Shown: in pieces, positions 24,925-35,549 of the stretch
How positions within the stretch are numbered: the first letter of the stretch is position 1
Layout of the letters: every line of letters begins with the position of its first letter
NCBI RefSeq assembly: GCF_021130785.1
Contig: NW_025778046.1
Location: 62,001-126,000 of the forward strand
Reading direction: 5' to 3'
DNA length: 64,000 nt
Origin: Homalodisca vitripennis
Lineage: Eukaryota; Arthropoda; Insecta; Hemiptera; Cicadellidae
Translations under genes and position numbers: made by a program
The notes under the pieces: generated by a model
Told to the model about the DNA's origin: nothing
Seen by the model: the letters and a program-made list of their open reading frames with translations, nothing else
Database searches by the model: none

Positions 24925-25070
24925 TAGAAAACCTTTTAACAAAATTTATGACAATATAGTGAAATATATATTCTAGGCACGCAGTTATGTGATTTATCAA
25001 CCTTCGGCCATACTTTAGTGTAATAGATGACTCTCTGTAGTCGATATCCTTCTTATCATCTACACTTTTC
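24925..25070. repeat. Conserved block X, copy 2
   Basis: TTCTAGGCACGCAGTTATG and GATTTATCAACCTTCGGCC repeat the block at 19.7 and 49.3 kb, and the following GTAGTCGATATCCTTC is shared with the 49-kb copy. In this copy the + strand frame is broken upstream (a one-base deletion relative to 49.2 kb and a TGA). The minus-strand frame RVIYYTKVWPKVDKSHNC remains open. Confidence 0.6.
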
Positions 25071-25310
25071 AGTAAAACATATATATTTGTAAATGTCTTG
25101 TCATTTAACTCTTTTGAGAGGAAATTATTTTCTGCGATATTCTATTTTCTCTGGTAATAAATATAAGGATTTAAGAAACTAAACAATGCAATCATAAAAT
25201 CAACTATCTTCAGTGTTGAAGTCTCAAAAAGTAACTACTTCTAGTAATAACTGTATAAAAATTATTGTATTTGGTTGTTATGTTTAGCTATTTTTTATTT
25301 AAAACGTTAA

Positions 25311-25470
25311 ATGCATATCCAATTTTGGTTCTGCATTGAGGACCTCGCGGTCGCTCTAGAGTGGGCAGTATCCTGGGCCGAAGAGCGACTCCCAATAGAA
25401 CCATCTTTAAAATTGTTTACATACAACAAATACAGTGAAATGTATGCGAAAATTCAAATTTCTAAGTAAA
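25311..25470 (+). other. GC-rich island with 52-codon frame
   Basis: In very AT-rich surroundings, 25,334-25,400 is GC-rich. From an ATG at about 25,311 a frame runs to a stop near 25,468 and includes EDLAVALEWAVSWAEERLP. The amphipathic, Trp-containing segment looks protein-like, but I know no family for it. The same DNA can form a 7-bp stem (GTCGCTC with GAGCGAC) and has a TAGAGTGGGCAG word similar to a polymerase III A box, so a SINE fragment is an alternative. Confidence 0.3.
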
Positions 25471-25474
25471 CTCA

Positions 25475-27920
25475 TTCAACAGAGTTATCTTGAAAATAAT
25501 TAGACACAAAAAGAACTACCATTTATTTCTTTCGTCATCAAGAGCCTCATTGTTTGAAAGTTAAAATCAACTGACAGTTCATACATAGAAAACTGTGGAA
25601 ATAGGTTATATATTAGAAACAGCTGATTACTGATTCTATAATTACACAGAGTACAAGACTTAGTATTGTGCAAGTACTGACGCTGGCAAGAAGATCCAGG
25701 TGCATTTGATATTCTGTTCTACTCTCTCCCAGTTATAAATGCAGAAACATAGAAGTTTATTTCTCTAATTTATTGTATTTTCCCTTAATCTTATGTTTAT
25801 ATTAAACAACTATATCAAAACCTTCCATCAATTAAATTTAGTTTGCTACATGATTACTTCAGCAGTGCAAATACTGCAGAGGAACAATTACTGCTTTGAG
25901 TGTCGCGTCAAGATCCTACGTCAACGTAATCAAGGTGTGATTATCCTTCTTGTGTTCATCAATCACTAAGCACTCCACAAAGGTGGATCATATGTTTGCT
26001 TGATGTTGCAATTAGGTATTTTCTTCCTTTCATGGAACTTTGACAAAGCGTATATAACAGTTTAGTACCGTACGATGACTACAAAGATCTTCATTATTTA
26101 AAATGTGATTATTGAAATATTTATATACATATTCAGTTTTATTTTATAATTAATTTAGTGAGAAACGGTGAAATCTAAACGACACAAAGCCGACTTATCT
26201 CTGTGCAATGGTTACTTACTCCGCGGAAAAGTACCTCGCAGGGTATATTTCTGAAGGAGTGCAACCAACCGTATTTAGAACTGATGAAGTATAAACGAAG
26301 CTGCTAGTAAGGATGAGAAAAAAATCTCATGTGATCTGTTTTACTAAAAAATATGAGGCATTTAAGAAAATATTAAACACATTACGATCATAATTGGCGA
26401 GCCTATTTTTAAGGTAATTAAAATTTTATTCTGAAAAATTAATACAATTTTGAAACAACCTCAATAATTTTAGAAACGAATACAGACGTCATTATAATTC
26501 TTAATTGATCAGAATATTATCAAAATCTTTTTCTTTGCAGATTTACAAACATAATTAACCATAGCACAGTAACTTGTCACGTTACTGCAGTCAGTACTTA
26601 TTGAAGTTAATAACTGCTACGTGACTGGTGCTACATGCCAGTTATATAATTCGGTAGGAAGAGTTTGCGTGGCAATAATAATTCCGTAATAAACTATATT
26701 GCATGTGGAAATCAGGCCAATTTTGTTGTCAAGTGTATGATTATTTCAATGCAGTGTTTTACTAGCAATATTATGGTGCTAGAATATCAGGTGTATCAAT
26801 CCATTTAAACTACTTTAGGTACTATAGGCGTGAGAGAAACAGCGTGTTGTTTGACAATTTGATTTAATACATGTCGAGTGAATTTAGTGTACTAAATCAC
26901 TCAATTGTAATTGTTCTCATTACAGCATTACCTAAAACTTCTGAATGACTATCCCGAACATCCCACAACCCAAAAACCAACTACAGTATATCTATGCTAA
27001 TCGGCTTGTGGAATGGTCTCCCCAAAAAGGTTTAAACCATGTGAAACTTTTTGAAAAACTATGTATCTTGTAAATGTCTCTGCTCAGTTTATTTTTTAGC
27101 TTTGTATCAAATTTATTTTTAATAGGGGGCTTTTAAAACCTAAAAATTTTACAACTCTGGTATTTAAAAACCTAGGGAAAAAACAAAAAACACCTAAGCA
27201 ACTTTTATGATGTTGGATGGTCATTGAGTACATTTAAATCGCACCATAAATTAAATAACATATCAGCTGTCATAAAATCTACATAATTTTTTCCAGAAGA
27301 ATTATTAACATTAATTTCTAAATTAATTTGGAAAGTCAGAGATTAAGCTACTCTGTTTTATTATATTAAATAGTTTGTAGGATGTTTTAGTTTTACAATT
27401 CGTTTAACGAAGATTAGTTTAAAAATTGCAAATAATACACCTTGTATAATCTTTTTTTGAAAATGTAAACAAACTGGTACCTACTTAATAAATAATACAT
27501 TTTAATAGGTACTTAATTGTTTATCACCACATTCGGTAAATTCTTTAAAATCTTTTTAGCTTCTAACAAAACTTTTATATCCTCATTTGTAGTATACATA
27601 TAAAACAAGACTGTGGGTAGGTAGTAATGAAGATAAGGTTGCAGTTTGGAGTTGCAGTTTTGGCTGACCAGACTGTACTTACATAAGATGATTGTTTATC
27701 TCCTCAGCAAAAATGAAATTATATGTAATATTAGTATTTCCATGGACTCAATCAATGGATTAGAAATTAATATCGTTTTAATTATTTGATTAGAAAAAAG
27801 ATTTAGAAAGCTTACTATTGCACATAATAACCTAATTTGTTCTTTGTTCCTCCTGTGGTTCACGGTTAAAAGTTTCATGAATAGCTGTTTTTGTGTGTTT
27901 TTATAGCTGGGGTAATATTC
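25475..27920. other. AT-rich DNA, nothing identified
   Basis: There is no coding or RNA feature I can support. The frame at 27,696-27,878 on the minus strand is hydrophobic and low-complexity. Confidence 0.4.
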
Positions 27921-27926
27921 CTGTAG

Positions 27927-28145
27927 CTATTGTACCAAAATAACGCGGGGCCTGAGCCCGCGATCATTAATGCTGCTGTAAACCTTAGTATTCGCCGTTT
28001 CTTCAATGCTCACAGTGTCCTGTACAGTCATTTTACCCTTAATGTACACGGAATCCTGAAAAGCATTCTGATACAGGAAATTGAAGAATGCCTTGTTACT
28101 AAGGTATTCCAAATTCGAATTTTTTGTGAAATTTGACAACAGCAA
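27927..28145 (-). other. GC-richer island with 72-codon frame
   Basis: A patch of balanced composition starts abruptly (GCGGGGCCTGAGCCCGCG at about 27,944). Overlapping open frames lie on both strands, 27,927-28,145 (-) and 27,930-28,136 (+). The minus frame contains FFNFLYQNAFQDSVYIKGKM and ends with GLRPRVILVQ, which looks more protein-like than the + frame. No family is recognised. The sudden change of composition suggests a mobile-element fragment. Confidence 0.3.
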
Positions 28146-28904
28146 TAAATATTTGTCAAACTATAATGAGTATGCGTCATTATTAAAACTATAAACTTAG
28201 CTACTGAGAGTTTGTAAAAAATAGCAATTTTTAAAACACATCAGGTACAAAAATATATACGGCAAATATTAAACACATTTAAATATGTGTGTCTAGGTTA
28301 TTCAATAGCATAGGCTACAATAATATTTATTAATATATAAAATGTAATCAATTTTTCAATTTATTCAATGTTTATCTACATGATAACTTAATTCATATTG
28401 AAAAAGACAAAAAATATATATATATTTAACTGTACTCTGTTCAACTTATAAAATATTTAATTACCAATTAAATAAAAACGTTGTTACATTAAAGACATTG
28501 AACTCTGTAATATTAATGAATTTTAATTTCTAACTTATATCTGTTACTATCAAAGTGTTTTATGTCATAACATATTCACACAAAAAACACTTTTACCCAG
28601 TTGTATCCGAAGAAAAAGTTTTTTTTTCATAAATAAAGACACTTACATTAAAACTGTTTACGTTACTTAAGACTATTATGATGCTATGTAAAGTCCACCA
28701 AAAACAACGATTGTAGAATTTTAAACGAAATGCCCCCAGAAATTCCGTTATAGCGCCATGATATAAAATAAGTAGGCAACTGTCGTTAATTGATAGTAAT
28801 CGAATTAATATACGAATCTGCTTTACAACAATAGAATTGTTTAGAAAATAAACGAAAATATTATAGGATGGATGGTAAATATTGCGACAGGTTGGAACAA
28901 AACA

Positions 28905-29060
28905 GTCGGTGTTACTGAATGGGTTTGCAGCTGTTTGCGATCAGACTGTAGAGTTATTGAATTGGCCACAAACGTGCAGTTCCCAGGAGAAACTGAAGTG
29001 GAAATGGATTTTCCGACAAACCAAAATATATTCATCGGATCTTAGTGTAATTGAATTGAA
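28905..29060. repeat. Conserved block Y, copy 1 (matches 52,050-52,190)
   Basis: TTCCCAGGAGAAA, GACAAACCAAAATATATTCA and GATCTTA are shared with 52,050-52,190 at roughly 80%. A + strand frame reads FPGETEVEMDFPTNQNIF here and FPGEIEAEIAFPIDQNIFI at 52 kb. A minus-strand frame reads MNIFWFVGKSISTSVSPGN here and MNIFWSIGKAISASISPGN there. Differences are spread over codon positions, so the strand and even coding status are unresolved. Confidence 0.55.
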
Positions 29061-30049
29061 CTTCCCACAAATACCAAACAAATACTTTGCTACCCAGTTA
29101 ACATGTTTGTAAATCTTTCAGTATCACTTCTTGCAGTCTTAGATGAAAGTAACGGTTCTAAATATATCACAATTTTAAGGGATATACTGTTAATATACCT
29201 TAGTAAAAATCATAATTGAAGGAGAAAAAAAAACAGTAGTCTTCAGCTGGTATATCCTGAGAAATTAAAGTTAAATCCCAGCTGTTATACTTTGTGGTAT
29301 AAAGTATGTATTCCTACCAAATCGTGTTTCATCAAAAATATATTGTTTAAAAATATATGGACAATTTAATTGATAGATCCTAATAGAGCTAATTAACATA
29401 CATACCACGTTTTATTCGTAAGTATGACTTACTAAAAAAAGATTTTTTGTAAATAATAAAAGCGCTTATATGTCAATATGATTATTAAAAATCATTGCAA
29501 AGATTGCACGTTTATAACCTTTAAACTTCAAATCTGAAAGTTTTGTTGTAATATTCGGTCTCATGAATCCATTTCTAAGTGTGAAAAATTCGCATTTCAA
29601 TATTTATTCAATATCATGCCACAAGATTGATTTTGGACAGCTAACCGTAGGCATGATTTTCCAGCTAGTTTGAACAATTTACCATAAAGTATATAGAATA
29701 AAAAAATTCACACTATGGCTATGTATTATCATAGATTTAATACCAATACATAGGCCAATAAAACTTTCTTGGTTGATTAGAAATAAAGACAACATAATGT
29801 TTTAATGGTGAAAACGAGTTCTACTAATATTATACTTGACTAGTTTGTTACAAAATGTTATTGATATTTGACTCGTATAAGATAATTACTTAACCATATA
29901 AAACGAAAAGTGAATGTTTTTTTGTCAGCAAATACGTATTTGATATATCGTTGTAGAACTTTGGTTTAGTAAAATATAAAGTCATTTAATATCAAACATA
30001 AATGTATAAGCAATACATAGTATAGAAACAACATGAATATAATTACTAC

Positions 30050-30165
30050 ACGTCAGCCCTGGGGTAGTATCTGGCGACAAACAACAGTGGCACCAATTTG
30101 GCACATTAGTTCTTAACAAGGAGTTCTATGAAATTTGCAGCTCACAAGGCTTTGCTTTTCCCTAG
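30050..30165. repeat. Conserved block S, copy 2
   Basis: This is the second copy of the block at 22.3 kb, with the same near-palindromic core (GCACCAATTTGGCAC). The + frame here stays open through FYEICSSQGFAFP. No intact cassette follows, since the LINE begins about 0.8 kb downstream. Confidence 0.65.
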
Positions 30166-30998
30166 AGCGTGATGATGTACCACCAAACCAAATTAATTAC
30201 TGATGCTATAAGTAAATTTCATTAGGAATTAATTTTTATATTAGTAGTACAAATATGTTCATCGTAATAATTTATAGTGTAAATTTAATCATTATTTAAA
30301 TAAAAATACTTTCATTAACTTTTACATTGCGATGTTTGTGTTATATTATGAAAAAAGGAGAATTACAGATTGTATTATATGCTATACTTTAGTAGCGTCG
30401 TTCTGGTGTATGACAAAATTACTTCTAAAAGGCAAAATTACGTTATGTGATAAAACTGTGATACACAGCACCACTTGCTGGCCAAAGACTTGAAATAAAA
30501 AAAATGAGGAAATATAATTAAAAACGCGTCATGAAGATTACTGCACACTTCAGATGAAGGTAGTAAGGTATACCTACAACATATTACGGTTTTTGCGCAG
30601 TTTTGGTATTACCTGTATACATTCATAACTTGGTAAATGATTTCACACGGAGGCATTGTTAAAAGAAATATAAGAACAATAAAATATCCCCTTTCAATAA
30701 ATTCAATGTTCTTACATTATTTAAAAAAAGATGCACTCCTTTCTTTAACTTAGTGTAAAAGATACGCATTTCTCTACCTCAGTTTTAAAGTGATTTATTT
30801 CCTTCAGTTCACATCTTCCTTCAGTTCTTTCCTTCTATGCGTTTAGGTTGAGACTGTTACGAGAATCAGCTTACTAATGACTGAACTTTGGTTATCATGA
30901 CCAATACTAAGTGAAGCTCCTAATTATATGCCCCTTAAACAATGGTGTTAGGTGTATTATTTTTAAACTTCAACCATTAGGTATGGATCTATCGCAAA

Positions 30999-31761
30999 AT
31001 GAACAGTCTAAGTCTTTTTTTGGATCAAAAGTTAGCTAATCTTGCCACCAAGGAAGATTTGGCTCGTTTAAATGAAAGAATCGAGGACCTGCAAGCTGAA
31101 AACAGTGCTTTGAGGGAAGAAATAGCTGATATAAAGAGGCAGAGCAGTGTTGTGGTGTCTAGGCTTGTGGACTTAGAGTCAAGGTCTAGGCGCAATAACC
31201 TCATATGTAAGGAGCTAAAAGTACCGGATAGGGCTACGGGAGTGGACTGTTGTCACGCTGTGCAAGCGTTCTGCAAGGAAGTGCTAGGTTGTGGTGACAA
31301 TCTCTTCGTGAACCGTGCACACACTCTGGGCAGAAGCAAAGCTGTCATCGCGCACTTGCCAGACGACCGGGATTTACACTACATCATGTCTCGTGTAAAA
31401 ACTTTGAAGAACACCGGCTACATCGTCCACAGAGACTACCCAGAAGAGATACGGCAGAAGCGGGCTAAGCTGGTTAAGGTCCGAGCTGAGGTGGAGCGCG
31501 TCACAGGGCGGAGGAAGATGCCGTTAGTGTTCGACCACCTGACCATCGAGGGCTGTCGCTTCACGAGGGGACGAAGGGAAGCTGAGGGCTGGTGCGGTGG
31601 ACGGCGGCACCCGACTCAAAGAGGTGGTGGGCCGAGACTTCTCCCAGTTCCTCGGTGAGCTCCAGGAGGACAGGCAGCAGAAAGAAGCGGCAGCACCCGG
31701 AGGTGGCGGCGGAGGAGGAGTACCATGGCCAAGCGGAGGCAGTGACACCAGCGGACGCTGA
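30999..31761 (+). pseudogene. LINE ORF1 nucleic-acid-binding protein, one frameshift
   Basis: This is the ORF1-type chaperone protein that coats retrotransposon RNA. Residues about 8-65 form a heptad-rich coiled coil (KEDLARLNERIEDLQAENSA). A basic SRRNN motif starts the central RNA-binding region, as in L1-type ORF1 proteins of many insects (RSRRNNL...GYIVHRDY...). The frame from 30,999 runs to 31,658. At 31,567-31,570 one extra G shifts it: the alternative frame continues naturally with DEGKLRAGAVDGGTRLKEVV, then FSQFLGELQED, a run of seven Gly, and a stop at 31,759-31,761, giving about 254 residues. An ATG at 30,983 in another frame, followed by a T-run, suggests that the start is also damaged. 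The gene is much richer in GC than its surroundings. Confidence 0.8.
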
Positions 31762-31836
31762 GGAGGTGCAGCCAATCCCACCCCCCGGCAACAGACAAGG
31801 ACTTCCATAACGGACTTAGAGCGGCAAGTGGACGGG

Positions 31837-34800
31837 TTAACGCTTTTAGTATATAATGTTTGTGGTCTCTTAAATAAGGACAGTGACGATAGTTTTTTTT
31901 AGTTTTTAATAAATAAATATGACGTTATTGTTTTATTAGAAACGTTCATTCCCTTACGGGAAGAAGACTATATTGTAAATAGTTTGGTAGATTATAAGTT
32001 GAAATTTTGTTTTGCACATAGAATAGCGCAGTTTGGTAGGAATATAGGCGGATCTATAATCATGATAAGGAAAAAATCTAATTTTTTTAATTGCATTAGC
32101 ATAGTAGAGGAAGATCATTTTTCTGTTATAAATGTCGAAGTAAATGGGACAAAATTATTAATTGTACCAGTGTACCTTAATTTTAATAATTGGAACAGGG
32201 ACTTTGAAAATTTGACACATTTTTGTCAGGAAAATTTCAACAGAAATTTAATTTTAATAGGAGACCTGAATGGGCGAATAGGGCACGAGCAAAATTTAGA
32301 AAATTAAATAAATTTAGAGGATTTCAATGCAAACTTTAGTAGTAATCGAAATTCAAAAGATTGGTTGTAAATTCAAGTGGGCGTAAATTATTAGAACTTT
32401 TTAATTATCATGGGTTAATAGTTTTGAATGGCAGATCTAGAGACGATTCCGAGGGCGATTTCACATTTATCAATACTAGAGGATGTTCTATAATAGATTT
32501 AGCCGCAGTTTCCATTAATGTGCTAGACTCAATGAGCAATATTCGGGTAGTGGACTTTCCAGGATCAGATCATCTACCCATTGAATGCACAATCAGGGGT
32601 GGCGCTTCTGACCCCGTGGTCGGGGAGGGGGAGGGGCTGCTACCATTGATGCCAAAACTCAGGTGGTCTGATGGTGCTAAGTCCGACTACACTGATAAGC
32701 TGGAGCAGACAGTTACGGAACTACAGTTAACTAACAACAACCAAAACAACGTTGACAAACTCGTGGGTTGCATAGTTGACTCAGCCCGGGGGAAACATCA
32801 GGTGTTGCTAAATAATAAGGGGGTTAAGAAAAAACAGATTTGGTTTGACTTCGAATGCTTAGCAGCAAGAAAACGCGTATTTCGGCTATTAAATCTCTTT
32901 CGAAAAAATAATTCTATATTAGTGAAAAGCAAGTATTTGGAAGAACAGAAAAAATATAAGACGTTGTGTGGCAGGAAAAAGAAAGATCACATGGAGAGTA
33001 TTATAACTGTTTTGAGACATGCGTCTGATTCTAAAACATTATGGCAGGCATTAAATAGGTTTAAGAGAAAAAAGATGATGAAAACTGGAAATATTTCAGC
33101 CAGTATGTGGATTGAACATTTTAAAAGGGTTGTTGAATCCACCTTTGCTGTCATCTGGGATAAGTTTTGCACTTCCTGAGGTGCAGGACGACTATTTAGG
33201 ACAGAGACTTTTCTCTTGACGAGCTAGAGTTTGTTTTAGCACGAGTTAAAGCTGGAAAGGCCCCTGGATACGACAGAGTGCCGTATGGTTTTTCAAAAAT
33301 TCTCCTACCAGTTTTAAAAATAAATTGATTTTTATGTATAATATTATTTTCAATACTAGTGATGTACCCGAAAGTTTTAAAAAGTCAATAATATTTCCAG
33401 TACACAAAAAAGTAGACTTGGAAGAAGTAGGAACTATAGAGGGCTGTCATTTATCGATTGTGTAGGGAAGATATTTTTAGGTTTAATAGATTAAATAGCT
33501 GGATAAGTGAAAAAAGAATTTTTAGCGAGTTTCAAGCTGGATTCAGAAAGGGGTACTCAACCATAGACAATATATTTAGTTTATCCACTATGGCAAACTT
33601 GAAAATTTTAAGTAAGGAGAAGTTATTTTGTTTTTTTGTTGACTTTTCGTCGGCTTTCGACACCATAGACAGAAACGCCTTAATTTATAAGTTATCTTGT
33701 TTGGGTGTACCTAAGAAAATTATTAACCTACTGAATAGTTATTACAACGTAACAACTGCAGGTGTTTGGTGCAGGGATGGAGTCACTGACAGTTTAGACA
33801 CTAACATGGGCTTGAGGCAGGGCTGCATACCTAGTCCAACAATGTTTTCGCTGTTCATTAATGATTTGCCAGAGATGCTAGAAGGGGGATGCAGTTTTGG
33901 AGGGATTGGCAACAAGTAAATATGCTTATGTACGCGGACGACATAGTTATAATTTCCCCCTCTCCAACAGGACTACAGCATATGATGAAAAGGTTAGAAA
34001 ATTACTGCGAAAATTGGAATCTGTCTGTTAATTTGAATAAATCTAAGATTATGGTGTTTAGGAAAGGGGGTAAGCTGAGCTCTGAATGTAAGTGGTGGTA
34101 TAAAGGAAAACAGAATCGAGGTGGTCAATAGCTATAAGTATCTAGGTATGTCGTTCACATCCGCATTATCGTGGAATCAACAATTCAAAGAAAAATCCAG
34201 ATGTGCGAGAATGACAATGAACGCAATGTGGGACAATTTAATAAGTAACTCCAGGGTCCCAATCAGTGCAAAATTTAAATGTTTCGAAGCCGTTATTAGA
34301 GCAATACTTTGTTATGGAGCACAAGTCTGGGGATGTCTGGAAAACAACGGAATAGAAAGTGTTCAAAGAGAATTTATTAAGAGACTTTTCCGGCTGCCGC
34401 ACAATACACCGAATTATGCGATCCACTTAGAAGTAAATATTGAAACTATTTTCATATACACTCTGAAACTGAATCTTTCTTATTTAATGAAAATTTTGTC
34501 CTGGGGTGAAGACCGCCTACCAAACATTCTAGCAAGACAAACTATCGAAGGTAAGAGCGCATGGTGCAGGAGGTGGATAGAGTTAGGTGTCAGAGTGGGA
34601 GTTGAGGTAGATTTCAGTGTGCAGGAGTTGGACATACTGCAGACACAGCTGATGAGTGTGGGTAGAGGGGCTGAGGGATAGGTTTCATGCAGACTGTGTG
34701 GGCAGAGCACGGACCTCTCGTTATCACCAGCAGTACCTGACCGTTGATTCTTGACCTTGGGGACAGAAGTGCAATCAGTAATAACCTTCATGTTAGTACT

Positions 34801-35121
34801 ATTTCATGGGTTATCAAAGCTCGAGCAGAACTTGTCAGCTTAAATTACAAGCCTTGGCTAACCGATTCAATTTTTACCTGTTCTTTGTGCAACCTGCAAG
34901 AGAATGAAACAGTTTTCCACTTTGTAGCCATATGTCCTATTCTCAGGAATATTCGAAAACAACGTTTAGGAAATTGTATATTAAGTAAAAGGGAGTTTTT
35001 GGAATTTTTGAATGGGAGGGATTGGCAGGCGTTAGGGGATTATATGAAGGACGCTTGGAGGTACCGGTGGAATTTAATACAGGAATTCAATTTTTTAGAT
35101 TTTTCTTTTTTAATTTCTTAA
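31837..35121 (+). pseudogene. LINE ORF2: endonuclease and reverse transcriptase, multiply broken
   Basis: ORF2 makes the polyprotein that nicks target DNA and reverse-transcribes the element RNA. The APE-type endonuclease begins with LLVYNVCGLLNK (31,846 on), has ILIGDLNGRIGH near 32,255-32,285 and FPGSDHLPIECTI near 32,555-32,592, the catalytic Asp/His motif. RT follows: VKAGKAPGYDRVP (about 33,250), FQAGFRKGYSTIDN, FVDFSSAFDTID (first catalytic Asp), LRQGCIPSPTMFSLFINDL and MYADDIVII (YADD at 33,931-33,942). The C-terminus carries CSLCNLQENETVFHFVAIC, a Cys2-His-Cys motif usual in LINE tails. Damage: in-frame TAG at 31,900, stop at 32,305, and frame changes near 32,310-32,360, 33,180-33,460, 33,890-33,920, 34,120 and 34,680-34,744. 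Confidence 0.9.
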
Positions 35122-35549
35122 TAAGTAAGGAAAACTGTGCAAACATAACGTGCTAGTTATAATGTACATAGTTACGTAGATTACGAGTTTATATTGCACT
35201 TATACATCACAGGAGAGACCATTAAGATAAGGATTCAGTCTTTACTTTTATATTACTTTTTCTGTACTGTATCTGTATATTTGTATCAACGTAACATATT
35301 GTATTAACTGCCTTTAGGATGTAAATGTTTTTTTTTTACTTTTTCTCTTTTACTGTACAAATTTCGTTTTGTAAAAAGTTTGGTAGTTTAGCAGTTTATT
35401 TTGTACTGTATTTAATACTAGTATAGTCGGTCATTTTGACCAATGCTGTGTTTGAAGTTGGGTTCACTGTGGGGACCTAAATGTGTATACACAACTAAAA
35501 GGAAAATAAAGCACTTTTTCATTTCATTTTCATTTCATTTTTCTATCGG

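Larger units (their letters stand above)
30970..35545 (+). mobile_element. Non-LTR retrotransposon (LINE), nearly full length, inactive
   Basis: A 4.6-kb element has two frames: ORF1 (coiled coil) and ORF2 (endonuclease, RT, C-terminal Cys/His motif). A 3' UTR with AATAAA at 35,505 follows, and a tail of about five TTTCA/TTTTCA repeats (35,515-35,542) in place of poly(A). Tails of short tandem repeats are known from CR1- and I-like LINEs. The clade cannot be fixed without a tree. Many frameshifts and stops make it dead. No clear target-site duplication is visible and the exact 5' end is uncertain. Confidence 0.9.

Noticed and set aside
31524..31810. Several frames on both strands at the end of LINE ORF1
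   Set aside because: They are shadows of the GC-rich, glycine-coding C-terminus of ORF1 after its frameshift.
31900..31902. In-frame TAG in LINE ORF2 as programmed readthrough
   Set aside because: Many other frameshifts and stops occur in the same frame, so simple decay is the better explanation.
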